DNA from: Spirosoma montaniterrae
GTDB lineage: Bacteria; Bacteroidota; Bacteroidia; Cytophagales; Spirosomataceae
Direction: 5' to 3'
Assembly: GCF_001988955.1 (NCBI RefSeq)
Contig: NZ_CP014263.1
Span: 5,560,501-5,624,500, forward strand
DNA: 64,000 nt
Made by a program: the position numbers and the translations under genes
Shown: positions 36,020-43,634 of the stretch, piece by piece
Layout of the letters: every line of letters begins with the position of its first letter
How positions within the stretch are numbered: position 1 is the stretch's first letter
Notes under the pieces: generated by a model
What the model was told of the DNA's origin: nothing
The model's database searches: none
What the model saw: only the letters and a program-made list of their open reading frames with translations

Positions 36020-38446
36020 ATGCGTTACGCTAAGGCCATTCTTTCTACTCTTCTAACCATAATTTTAATCTACGCGCTCAGTCGTTCATGGGGTACAGTC
36101 CCGGCGTTTGGGCCACTACTTAGTCCATTTGTTGGGTTTTGGCAAAACGCTGAACCCGCCAACGACGCCGACGAAGAAATTACAATCAATGGCACGTCGG
36201 CTCCGGTTACGGTCATTTTCGATGACTTAGCCATCCCGCACGTATTCGCGCAGAACGACCGCGATGCCTATTTCGCGCAGGGTTATCTGACTGCCCGCGA
36301 CCGGCTCTGGCAGATGGAGTTTCAAACACACGCAGCCGCCGGGCGAGTGTCTGAGATTGTAGGCGACCGCGCCCTCGAGCTCGACCGCTACAACCGGCGA
36401 TTAGGTATGGGATTCGGGGCCGAACGCGCCGTAAAGGCTATGATGGCCGATCCGCGTTCGCGCGAGTCGCTTGAAGCCTACACAGCGGGCGTCAACGCCT
36501 ATATCGATCAGTTGAAACCCGCGCAGTATCCGCTCGAATACAAACTGCTGGGCTATGCCCCCGAACCCTGGCAACCTATTAAGTGTGCCTATTTCCTGAA
36601 ATACATGTCGGGGGTACTGGCACTGGGAGCCGATGACCTGAATATGAGCAACGTACTCAAAAAATATGGTCTCGCCGTTACGACGGATCTGTTTCCCGAT
36701 TACCCCTTTCGCGAAGATCCAATTGTTCCGGCTGGTACAAAATGGGACTTCAAACCGATAAACATTCCGGCTGTTCCTGCCAGTGTGCTGCCCAATGGCA
36801 AACCGCTGGCAATGCGCTGGCCCGAACATGACCCAACCATTGGCAGTAATAACTGGGCCGTGGGGCCGCAAAAGTCGGCTACCGGCTACCCAATTCTGGC
36901 GAATGACCCGCACCTGTCGCTGAGTCTGCCGTCGATCTGGTATCAGATTCAGTTGGTTACGCCCACACTGAACGTATACGGAGCTTCTATGCCGGGTTCG
37001 CCAGGGGTGATAATTGGTTTCAACAGGCAAATAGCCTGGGGCGTTACGAATGTTGGTGCCGACGTACTCGACTTTTACCAGATCAAGTTCAAAGACGCAT
37101 CGAAACGCGAGTATTGGCACGATAACAAATGGAAGCCCATCACGCGTCGGCTGGAGGTTATAAAAGCAAAGGGTAAACCCGACATCATCGACACGGTATT
37201 ATACACGCATCATGGCCCGATTATGTATGAGGAAAATGAAAAGCCGTATGCCAAAAACGTACCGGTTGGCTACGCAGCCCGCTGGATTGCCCACGAAGCC
37301 TCAAATGATTTTCTAACCTACTACCTTCTCGACCGGGCCAAAAATCACGCCGATTACCGCAAGGCTCTGTCGTTTTATTCGGCTCCGGCGCAAAATTTCG
37401 TCTTTGCCGACGTTGCCAAAGACATTGCGATTTCACCAAATGGGCGTTTCCCTCTGAAATGGAAGAATCAGGGCAAGTTTCTGCTCGACGGAACCAATCC
37501 GGCCCACGATTGGCAGGGGTGGGTCCCGGCTGAACAAAACCCGCATGTTAAAAACCCGCCGAGGGGATTTGTCAGCTCGGCCAATCAGTTTTCGACAGAT
37601 CCGACCTATCCGTATTACCTGAACTGGCAGTTTGCTTCCGCCGAACGCGGCATCCGCATTAATCAGCGGCTTACAGCTATGCAAAACGCTACGCCCGACA
37701 GCCTGCGGATGCTGCAAAATGACAATCTGAATTTGCGGGCTAAAAACGCGTTGCCTATATTTTTGCCCTATTTGCGAACGAATGGACTAACCGCTGAACA
37801 GGCTAAAGCGTTGGACATTGTGAAAAAATGGACTTACACCAATGATGTAGGCGAGGTTGGTGCCACTATTTTCACTGAGTGGATGCAACAGTATATGGAA
37901 CACGTCTGGAAAGACGATTTCCCCAGCAATGATCAGAACACATTTCGATTTCCGAGTTTCGACCGAACGCTGCTGCTGGCCGAAAAAGAACCAAACGCCC
38001 GTTGGTTCGACAATGTAACGACCGCAACAACTGAAACACTTGGCGATATGCTGACGCAGAGTTTCCGGTCAGCCGTTGACTCGCTCACCCGGCAGCACGG
38101 CCCCATCGGCAAGGCATGGCAGTGGGGCAACCATAAAGCAACACGCATCAGTCACTTAGCCCGGCTCGATGCCCTCAGCGCGCTGAACGTACAGATTGGT
38201 GGTGGAGCCAACATCGTTAACGCTACCAGCGAACGCAACGGCCCGTCGTGGCGGATGGTGGTGGCGTTGGGGCCACAGCCCAAAGCCTACGGTGTGTATC
38301 CGGGCGGGCAGTCGGGCAATCCCGGCAGTCCGCATTACCTGAACATGCTCGAAACATGGCGAACGGGCCAGCTCAATGAATTGCTTTTCCTGCAAACCGC
38401 ACAGGACAAACACCCCCGCATCAAGCGGAAAATGGTGCTAAAGTAA
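36020..38446 (+). CDS. penicillin acylase family protein (Ntn hydrolase)
   Basis: 808 aa with an N-terminal export/membrane segment (about 5-22). These are Ntn hydrolases matured by self-cleavage in front of a serine. The expected site is Gly-Ser 276 in TIGSNNWAV, giving an alpha chain of about 230 and a beta chain of about 530 residues. Other family blocks are DDLAIPHVFAQND, AYFAQGYLTARDRLWQME, GASMPGSPGVIIGFN and NATSERNGPSWRMVV (oxyanion Asn). Substrates include N-acyl homoserine lactones, beta-lactams or acylated amino compounds. It is divergent from the Sus-regulator operon; its stop codon is inside a repeat. Confidence 0.92.
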   Translation: MRYAKAILSTLLTIILIYALSRSWGTVPAFGPLLSPFVGFWQNAEPANDADEEITINGTSAPVTVIFDDLAIPHVFAQNDRDAYFAQGYLTARDRLWQMEFQTHAAAGRVSEIVGDRALELDRYNRRLGMGFGAERAVKAMMADPRSRESLEAYTAGVNAYIDQLKPAQYPLEYKLLGYAPEPWQPIKCAYFLKYMSGVLALGADDLNMSNVLKKYGLAVTTDLFPDYPFREDPIVPAGTKWDFKPINIPAVPASVLPNGKPLAMRWPEHDPTIGSNNWAVGPQKSATGYPILANDPHLSLSLPSIWYQIQLVTPTLNVYGASMPGSPGVIIGFNRQIAWGVTNVGADVLDFYQIKFKDASKREYWHDNKWKPITRRLEVIKAKGKPDIIDTVLYTHHGPIMYEENEKPYAKNVPVGYAARWIAHEASNDFLTYYLLDRAKNHADYRKALSFYSAPAQNFVFADVAKDIAISPNGRFPLKWKNQGKFLLDGTNPAHDWQGWVPAEQNPHVKNPPRGFVSSANQFSTDPTYPYYLNWQFASAERGIRINQRLTAMQNATPDSLRMLQNDNLNLRAKNALPIFLPYLRTNGLTAEQAKALDIVKKWTYTNDVGEVGATIFTEWMQQYMEHVWKDDFPSNDQNTFRFPSFDRTLLLAEKEPNARWFDNVTTATTETLGDMLTQSFRSAVDSLTRQHGPIGKAWQWGNHKATRISHLARLDALSALNVQIGGGANIVNATSERNGPSWRMVVALGPQPKAYGVYPGGQSGNPGSPHYLNMLETWRTGQLNELLFLQTAQDKHPRIKRKMVLK

Positions 38447-38547
38447 CGCGGCTGGAAACCTGCACATGGGGTGTTAACATACTGCGGCTGGAAAGACACA
38501 CGTAAACTGACTACAAAAACTTAATTGCGGCTTCCCAGCCGCCTTAC
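38443..38547. repeat. degenerate compound REP-like element
   Basis: GTAACGCGGCTGGAAACC (38443 onward) and the inverted GCGGCTTCCCAGCCGCCTTAC (38527-38547) are the two ends of the same family as 9382-9437. A third partial unit (CTGCGGCTGGAAAG) lies between them. The TAA stop of the acylase gene is contained in the left end. Confidence 0.75.
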
Positions 38548-38551
38548 ACAT

Positions 38552-38914
38552 ATGCTTCAAATCATTATAATCGCCATACTGAGTCTGTTGGCTCAGCTTA
38601 TTTTGCCGTGGTGGAGTCTGGCATTAGTAGCCTTTGGTGTCTGTTTCTGGCGCAGCACGGGCGCGGGACAATCGTTTTGGTACGGTTTTGCCGGTATCGC
38701 GCTGGTATGGCTGCTATATGCCCTGCTCATACACCTACGTACAGACGGTATCCTGACTAATCGCATGGGCCAGCTTATTTTTAAGACAGATGGAGCCGCG
38801 CTGCCGTTGCTGGTAACAGCCCTATTGGGCGGTTTGGTTGGTGGCCTGGCAGGTGTTTCGGGGTACTACGTCCGGCTGATTTTCCAAAATCAAATAGCTA
38901 ATCGTACCTCGTAA
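38552..38914 (+). CDS. small hypothetical membrane protein
   Basis: 120 aa from the ATG at 38552; the in-frame TTG upstream lies in the repeat and is not credible. There are three hydrophobic segments (about 1-30, 40-58, 82-110), with a cytoplasmic/periplasmic patch HLRTDGILTNRMGQLIFKTDG between the second and third. The end is glycine-rich (LLGGLVGGLAGVSGYYV). No family is recognised; similar short proteins are seen in related Cytophagales. It is followed by ompH on the same strand. Confidence 0.7.
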   Translation: MLQIIIIAILSLLAQLILPWWSLALVAFGVCFWRSTGAGQSFWYGFAGIALVWLLYALLIHLRTDGILTNRMGQLIFKTDGAALPLLVTALLGGLVGGLAGVSGYYVRLIFQNQIANRTS

Positions 38915-38928
38915 ATCGTAAATCCCTA

Positions 38929-38936
38929 TAACTTTG
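38929..38936 (+). promoter_or_regulatory. -7 box upstream of ompH
   Basis: TAACTTTG, matching TAnnTTTG, 34 bases before the GTG start at 38971. Confidence 0.55.
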
Positions 38937-38970
38937 TAGGATAAACTTGTCACTAACCAATTCATTTCCT

Positions 38971-39576
38971 GTGAAGAATGCCTCATTAATTCTGAACGTC
39001 ATCCTGACGATTGCCGTAGCTGTACTCTACTACCTGCATTTTAAAGACCGCCAGCCCGACGCGCCCGCCGTAGTGGCAAAACCCGCCGAAGCGAAAGGTA
39101 AAGAGATTGTTTACGTAAACGTCGATTCGTTGTTGACCAAATACGAATACTTTAAAGATACACAGAAAGTACTTGAAAGTAAGCGATTTCAGTTGGAAAA
39201 CGAACTGGCAACCAAAGGCCGCAACTTGCAAAATAAAGCCGCTTTTTTCCAGCAACAGGCCAGTCAGGGAAAGTTGACCCAGGAACAGGGCCGTGCTACC
39301 GAAGTGTCTCTGCAAAAAGAACAACAGGATATTCTGGCCTACCGCGAACGGGCGGCCCAGAATCTGGCGGTTGAAGAGCAGAACAAGAACAAGGAGTTAT
39401 ATGACCAGATATATGACTATCTGAAAAAAGTAAATGCCCAGAATAAATACCAGTTTGTATTGGGGTATACCAAAGGTGGTGGCATTCTGTTTGCTAACCC
39501 CGATGCCGACCAAACCAAAGTTGTTCTGGACGGTCTGAACAAAGAGTACAAGGAGAAACAGACAAAGAAAAAATAG
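38971..39576 (+). CDS. OmpH/Skp family periplasmic chaperone
   Basis: 201 aa from GTG at 38971 (MKNASLILNVIL), giving a signal-anchor helix. A TTG 24 bases upstream is an alternative. The mature part is a long coiled coil (about 65-165) with the OmpH pattern EIVYVNVDSLLTKYEYFKDTQKVLESK, then a C-terminal strand including YQFVLGYTKGGGILFANPDADQT, typical of Skp-like chaperones. It may guide outer-membrane proteins. A long hairpin follows the stop. Confidence 0.88.
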   Translation: MKNASLILNVILTIAVAVLYYLHFKDRQPDAPAVVAKPAEAKGKEIVYVNVDSLLTKYEYFKDTQKVLESKRFQLENELATKGRNLQNKAAFFQQQASQGKLTQEQGRATEVSLQKEQQDILAYRERAAQNLAVEEQNKNKELYDQIYDYLKKVNAQNKYQFVLGYTKGGGILFANPDADQTKVVLDGLNKEYKEKQTKKK

Positions 39577-39580
39577 CATC

Positions 39581-39652
39581 TGTTGTACGCTACACCAAAA
39601 AGAGGTCGGCCTATACGTGTGGGTCGACCTCCTTTTGGTATAGCGTACAACA
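39581..39652. repeat. long hairpin after ompH, 31-nt arms
   Basis: Arms 39581-39611 and 39622-39652 match at 28 of 31 positions, and the mismatches are of the G-U type on one strand. Loop 10 nt. Followed by ATAAATTTTTATT. It likely ends the ompH transcript and may be an interspersed palindrome. Confidence 0.75.
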
Positions 39653-39819
39653 ATAAATTTTTATTGTGTACCAATGGCATAGTTATTGCGACAATTTACC
39701 GCATTAGATGTATAGTAACTCTGTACATTACTGAAAACTAATAAATGATATGTGTTGCATATATTTACTGAAATTTCAAGCGGAATTTCAGGTAGGGTAT
39801 GATTTTTGCCTGTGAAAAG

Positions 39820-39942
39820 CTAATTCGGTAAGTTTGTCGCGCCTACAGCCGAGGATTAGAACATCGTCCGGTTGGGCCGGTGCCGTATTAGGTCTTGAGG
39901 CTGTGATTCTAATACCACTTTTCGGAGTGCTGGCACCGGCCC
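39820..39942. other. possible structured RNA element in the ompH-smpB gap
   Basis: This lies in the 480-base gap between ompH and smpB. An 11-bp perfect helix (GGGCCGGTGCC at 39874-39884 with 39932-39942) encloses two smaller helices: GTATTAG/CTAATAC (39885-39891 with 39909-39915) and CACT/AGTG (39916-39919 with 39926-39929). The result is a three-way-junction shape. A further upstream helix (39820-39828 with 39849-39859) pairs CTAATTCGG with CCGA-GG-ATTAG. A 66-codon reading frame on the minus strand (GTG at 39988 to stop at 39788) covers the same bases and is the main alternative. The rest of the gap shows only A+T-rich sequence and the smpB -7 box. Confidence 0.35.
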
Positions 39943-40028
39943 GCTGGGCGTCCTTCTTTGTCGAGACTGGGTTTTGGCATTTCGTCACAAACCTCTCCCT
40001 GATTTCCGGTGTTGTCCCAAATGGCGGC

Positions 40029-40036
40029 TATCTTTG
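40029..40036 (+). promoter_or_regulatory. smpB -7 box
   Basis: TATCTTTG (TAnnTTTG) 21 bases before the smpB ATG. It supports the ATG at 40058 over upstream in-frame starts. Confidence 0.65.
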
Positions 40037-40057
40037 CGGCCCCATTTCTGTAGTCTT

Positions 40058-40519
40058 ATGGCCTCTGCCCCGATTGTAAAACAAGTTGATATCCGAAACC
40101 GGCGAGCGTCGTTTGAGTACGCTTTTCTGGAAAAATATACGGCAGGCATCGTGCTTACCGGCACCGAAATCAAATCGGTACGGCAGGGCAAGGTGAACCT
40201 TCAGGATGCCTATTGCCTGATTCATGGCGATGAACTGTTCATCCGTCAGATGAATATCTCTACGTATTCAGAAGGAACGCATTACAACCATGAACCCCTG
40301 CGCGACCGAAAGTTGTTGCTCACCAAGCGCGAAATCAAGCGATTGGCCGACAAGCTGAAAGATCAGGGACTGACCATTGTACCGATCCGGATGTTTACGA
40401 GTGAACGCGGTTTTGCCAAAATTGAGATTGCGCTGGCGAAGGGTAAAAAGCTGTTCGACAAGCGGGAGAGCATTAAAGAACGCGATGTTGAGCGCGACAT
40501 GCGCCGGGGAAGCGAATAG
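40058..40519 (+). CDS. smpB: SsrA-binding protein SmpB
   Basis: 153 aa; partner of tmRNA in rescuing stalled ribosomes. The OB-fold motifs are IRNRRASFEYAFLEKYTAGIVLTGTEIKSVRQGKVNLQDAYC and YNHEPLRDRKLLLTKREI. The C-terminal tail (KLFDKRESIKERDVERDMRRGSE) is the stretch that enters the decoding channel. The start follows the promoter box; 28 extra upstream residues are rejected. The tmRNA gene itself is not visible in the window. Confidence 0.96.
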   Translation: MASAPIVKQVDIRNRRASFEYAFLEKYTAGIVLTGTEIKSVRQGKVNLQDAYCLIHGDELFIRQMNISTYSEGTHYNHEPLRDRKLLLTKREIKRLADKLKDQGLTIVPIRMFTSERGFAKIEIALAKGKKLFDKRESIKERDVERDMRRGSE

Positions 40520-40593
40520 TTTTTTTGCTCAATTCTTGCCATTCTGTGGATAACTCTGTAAATTGCTTGCGTACAGAGGGTTCTAAACGCGAT

Positions 40594-41109
40594 ATGGGCA
40601 GGAAAGTATTAGTCTTAAATCAAGATTACAGCGCACTCAGCATCTGCTCCGTTCCTAAAGCATTTTTGCTGGTTTACTTAGACAAAGCCGAACTCGTAGC
40701 CGAATCGGAACAATTTACGCTTCGAACCGTTTCTGCCGAGTTCCCGATGCCGTCGGTGATTCGGTTGCATCGATACGTGAATCTGCCTTACAAGGGCGTT
40801 ATGCTGACCCGGCAGAATATCTTCAAGCGCGATGGGCACCGCTGCCAATACTGCGGCACTACAGAAGACCTGACGCTCGACCACGTCCTGCCAAAGTCGA
40901 GAGGAGGCAAAACCAGTTGGGACAATCTGGCTACGGCCTGTAAACGGTGCAACTCCAGAAAAGGAGACGACACCCCCGACGAAGCGAATATGAAACTGCG
41001 CCAGAAACCGTTCAAACCTACGTTTCTGGTTTTTTTACGCGAATTTTCTGACTCCATCGAAGAAAGCTGGATGCCATTCTTAGCCAAGAAAGAAAAGGCA
41101 TACGTGTAG
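40594..41109 (+). CDS. HNH endonuclease family protein
   Basis: 171 aa from the ATG at 40594 (MGRKVLVLNQDYSALSI), 74 bases after smpB. The N-terminal region resembles the conserved part of the HNH family common in Bacteroidota. The HNH module is at about 80-130: CQYCG, then LTLDHVLPKSRGGKTSWDNL and CKRCNSRKGD, with four Cys for zinc and the HNH His/Asn. Restriction-like or DNA-repair roles are possible; its fixed place by housekeeping genes suggests a cellular rather than mobile function. Confidence 0.9.
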   Translation: MGRKVLVLNQDYSALSICSVPKAFLLVYLDKAELVAESEQFTLRTVSAEFPMPSVIRLHRYVNLPYKGVMLTRQNIFKRDGHRCQYCGTTEDLTLDHVLPKSRGGKTSWDNLATACKRCNSRKGDDTPDEANMKLRQKPFKPTFLVFLREFSDSIEESWMPFLAKKEKAYV

Positions 41110-41127
41110 GGAGGAGTAGGGTTTTAG

Positions 41128-41174
41128 GGTGTAGGGTGTAAGTGGCTTCGCTGGAAGTACTTACACCCTACACC
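41128..41174. terminator. hairpin ending the HNH gene transcript
   Basis: A perfect 16-bp stem GGTGTAGGGTGTAAGT (41128-41143) with 41159-41174 is followed directly by TTTTTAT. The sequence is also of interspersed-palindrome style. Confidence 0.75.
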
Positions 41175-41224
41175 TTTTTATAGCTTATACCTTATCATTG
41201 AACTATTTGGCCGAAAAGTTTGCT

Positions 41225-41232
41225 TATCTTTG
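41225..41232 (+). promoter_or_regulatory. rpsA promoter -7 box
   Basis: TATCTTTG matches TAnnTTTG, with a TTTG at 41206-41209 (15-base spacing, shorter than ideal). It would give a leader of about 90 bases that contains an ACTCAG/CTGAGT hairpin (41286-41291 with 41303-41308). Confidence 0.6.
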
Positions 41233-41328
41233 CAGTCCTTTTTTAAGGGCAACTAATTTATAAACTAAAAGTCAGTTCGCCATTGACTCAGCGGCTGACG
41301 TACTGAGTGGGTCAGGAAACCGTTTTTT

Positions 41329-43110
41329 ATGAGCAAAACGCAGCAACGCGAACTGCCGGCATTTGATTGGGACCGGGCAGACAACAAAGGATTCGGAAGT
41401 GGCTATTCGGATGTGGAGCGCAACCGAATGTTGGAACTCTACGACAACACCCTGTCGGAGGTTAAAGAGAAAGAAGTGGTGATGGGAACCGTAGTAGGAA
41501 TCACAGACCGTGAGGTGCTGCTGAACATCGGTTTCAAGTCGGATGGGTTGGTGCCAGCTTCCGAATTCCGCGATATGCCGGAACTGAAGATGGGTGATGA
41601 AATTGAAGTTTACGTAGAAAATCAGGAAGACCCGAACGGTCAGCTGGTGCTGTCGCGCAAGAAAGCGAAAGTTATCACCGCCTGGCAGAAAATTCAGCGC
41701 GCGCTCGACGAAGACCTCGTTATCGATGGTTTCGTAAAACGCCGGACCAAAGGTGGTCTGATTGTCGATATTTATAGTGTAGAAGCTTTCTTGCCAGGTT
41801 CGCAGATCGACGTGAAGCCAATTCGCGATTTCGACGTTTTTGTAGGCAAGAAAATGGAAGTGAAGGTCGTGAAGATCAATTATGCAAATGACAACGTAGT
41901 TGTATCGCATAAGGTCCTGATCGAAAAAGACCTCGAAGCGCAACGCGCCCAAATCCTGAATAACCTCGAAAAAGGGCAGGTACTCGAAGGCGTTATCAAG
42001 AACATGACCAATTTTGGTGTGTTCATCGATCTCGGCGGTGTAGACGGTCTGTTGCACATCACCGATATTTCGTGGGGCCGTATCAGCCACCCGTCGGAAG
42101 TGCTCCACCTCGATCAGAAAGTCAATGTTGTAGTACTTGACTTCGATGAGGATAAGAAGCGTATTTCGCTGGGTATGAAGCAATTGCAGGCCCATCCTTG
42201 GGATGCCCTCGTTGCTGATATTCAGGTTGGCTCGAAAGTTAAAGGCAAAATCGTGAATGTGGCCGACTATGGTGCATTCCTCGAAATCATGCCGGGCGTT
42301 GAAGGACTGATCCACGTATCCGAGATGTCGTGGTCGCAGCACCTGCGCAACCCACAGGAGTTCTTGAAAGTGGGCGATGAGGTAGAAGCCGTAGTGCTGA
42401 CACTGGATCGTAACGAGCGGAAAATGTCGCTGGGTATCAAGCAATTGACTGAAGACCCCTGGACCCGCCCCGAACTACGTGCCAAATACGCTATTGGCAC
42501 CAAACACAAAGGTGTTGTGCGTAACCTGACCAACTTTGGCCTGTTCCTCGAATTGGAAGAAGGCATCGATGGTCTGGTACACGTATCGGATCTGTCGTGG
42601 ACGAAGAAAATTAAACATCCGTCAGACTTCATCAAAGTGGGTGAAGAACTCGACGTGGTTGTACTCGAACTCGATGTCGACAACCGTCGTCTGGCTTTGG
42701 GCCACAAGCAACTCGAAGAGAACCCGTGGGATACCTTTGAGACCATTTTCGCCGTGGGCACGGTTCACCGTTGCACAATCCTGAGCAAAAATGACAAAAT
42801 GGCAACCCTCGAACTGCCCTACGGCATCGAAGGATTCTCGTCGTTGAAGAATTTGGCGAAAGAAGACGGTTCGTTTGCCGAAGCAGGTGAGTCGCTCGAC
42901 TTTAAAGTGACCGAGTTCTCGAAAGATGAGAAGCGCATCATGCTCTCGCACAGCAAGACGTGGGGTGAGAAAAACGAGCCGGTTAAAGAAGCTAAAGCCC
43001 CGAAAGCGGCTAAGCCTTCGACCAGCACGAACCAGCCGGAGCGCGGTGCTACCCTGGGCGACCTCGACGCGCTGGCCGCGTTAAAAGAGCAAATGGAAGG
43101 CCGCAACTAA
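41329..43110 (+). CDS. rpsA: 30S ribosomal protein bS1
   Basis: 593 aa with at least five clear S1 (OB-fold) repeats from about residue 48 to 545, for example VVMGTVVGITDREVLLNIGFK, VLEGVIKNMTNFGVFIDLGG, VKGKIVNVADYGAFLEI and HKGVVRNLTNFGLFLELEE. A Lys/Ala/Pro-rich tail follows. S1 binds mRNA on the small subunit; in Bacteroidota, where anti-Shine-Dalgarno pairing is masked, its role in initiation is likely important. Own promoter, long leader and strong terminator suggest a single-gene unit. Confidence 0.96.
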   Translation: MSKTQQRELPAFDWDRADNKGFGSGYSDVERNRMLELYDNTLSEVKEKEVVMGTVVGITDREVLLNIGFKSDGLVPASEFRDMPELKMGDEIEVYVENQEDPNGQLVLSRKKAKVITAWQKIQRALDEDLVIDGFVKRRTKGGLIVDIYSVEAFLPGSQIDVKPIRDFDVFVGKKMEVKVVKINYANDNVVVSHKVLIEKDLEAQRAQILNNLEKGQVLEGVIKNMTNFGVFIDLGGVDGLLHITDISWGRISHPSEVLHLDQKVNVVVLDFDEDKKRISLGMKQLQAHPWDALVADIQVGSKVKGKIVNVADYGAFLEIMPGVEGLIHVSEMSWSQHLRNPQEFLKVGDEVEAVVLTLDRNERKMSLGIKQLTEDPWTRPELRAKYAIGTKHKGVVRNLTNFGLFLELEEGIDGLVHVSDLSWTKKIKHPSDFIKVGEELDVVVLELDVDNRRLALGHKQLEENPWDTFETIFAVGTVHRCTILSKNDKMATLELPYGIEGFSSLKNLAKEDGSFAEAGESLDFKVTEFSKDEKRIMLSHSKTWGEKNEPVKEAKAPKAAKPSTSTNQPERGATLGDLDALAALKEQMEGRN

Positions 43111-43130
43111 GCTGCCGACTACGAGATAAT

Positions 43131-43170
43131 AAAATGCCCCTGCATCAAGTGTGATACAGGGGCATTTTTT
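43131..43170 (+). terminator. rpsA intrinsic terminator
   Basis: AAAATGCCCCTG (43131-43142) pairs with CAGGGGCATTTT (43157-43168), with further pairing inside the loop and a T-run to 43170. Confidence 0.88.
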
Positions 43171-43288
43171 GTTACTTACACGTCATGCACTGACCATTTA
43201 AGCAACACGCCGGGAAAACGCAGCCATGTTGATTCGTAATTAATCTGTATTTTTTCTGGCTCGGTTTTCGCCTTGTTGAATAAACGCA

Positions 43289-43296
43289 TATATTTG
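43289..43296 (+). promoter_or_regulatory. tRNA-Cys promoter -7 box
   Basis: TATATTTG matches TAnnTTTG, 38 bases before the tRNA. A TTTTCG about 19 bases upstream may be a weak -33 box. Confidence 0.6.
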
Positions 43297-43334
43297 CAGT
43301 CCCAAATGCGCTGGCTTAGGCGCCTGGAAAAAGT

Positions 43335-43408
43335 GGTTCCGTGGCCGAGAGGCTAGGCTCAGCTCTGCAAAAGCTGCTACAGCGGTTCGAATCCGCTCGG
43401 AACCTCCA
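43335..43408 (+). tRNA. tRNA-Cys (GCA)
   Basis: All arms fold: acceptor GGTTCCG/CGGAACC, D arm GCC...GGC, anticodon stem CAGCT/AGCTG with loop CTGCAAA (anticodon GCA), T arm AGCGG-TTCGAAT-CCGCT. The discriminator is T, as expected for cysteine, and CCA is encoded. Stand-alone gene with its own promoter and terminator. Confidence 0.96.
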
Positions 43409-43411
43409 CAT

Positions 43412-43463
43412 AACTGCTCTTCTCAACTGTGTTGTAAGCACAGATGGAAAGAGCAGTTTTTTT
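43412..43463 (+). terminator. tRNA-Cys terminator
   Basis: AACTGCTCT (43412-43420) pairs with AGAGCAGTT (43450-43458), with an inner CTGTG/CACAG helix, then a T-run to 43463. Confidence 0.82.
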
Positions 43464-43575
43464 GTGAACAACCTCTTTAACAAACCGTTACACACGCATC
43501 ACGCTTGTGGGCGCACGTAATTACTTAGAACCTTTACAAATAAAATTCAGGGCAAAAAATAACTAAACGTCTATT

Positions 43576-43607
43576 TTTGCCTATACAGTAATCGTATCGT
43601 ACTTTTG
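43576..43607 (+). promoter_or_regulatory. promoter of the ACIII-cox operon
   Basis: TTTG (43576-43579), 20-base spacer and TACTTTTG (43600-43607), a full Bacteroidota consensus. It makes starts before about 43615 impossible for this transcript and favours an ATG at 43635 or 43668 for actA. Confidence 0.8.
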
Positions 43608-43634
43608 TGGGCCGATGAAAAATTGGTAGCGAAT

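Noticed and set aside
36401..37120. 239-codon minus-strand frame inside the penicillin acylase gene
   Set aside because: Antisense to a well-conserved enzyme, with no family motif, signal or start context.
39788..39988. 66-codon minus-strand frame in the ompH-smpB gap
   Set aside because: Not called as a gene: GTG start, no recognised domain, no promoter box found. Kept only as an alternative to the structured-element idea.
41272..42444. 390-codon minus-strand open frame opposite rpsA
   Set aside because: It lies wholly antisense to the S1 repeats, is low in recognisable motifs and rich in His/Phe, as expected for a shadow of acidic repeat codons.
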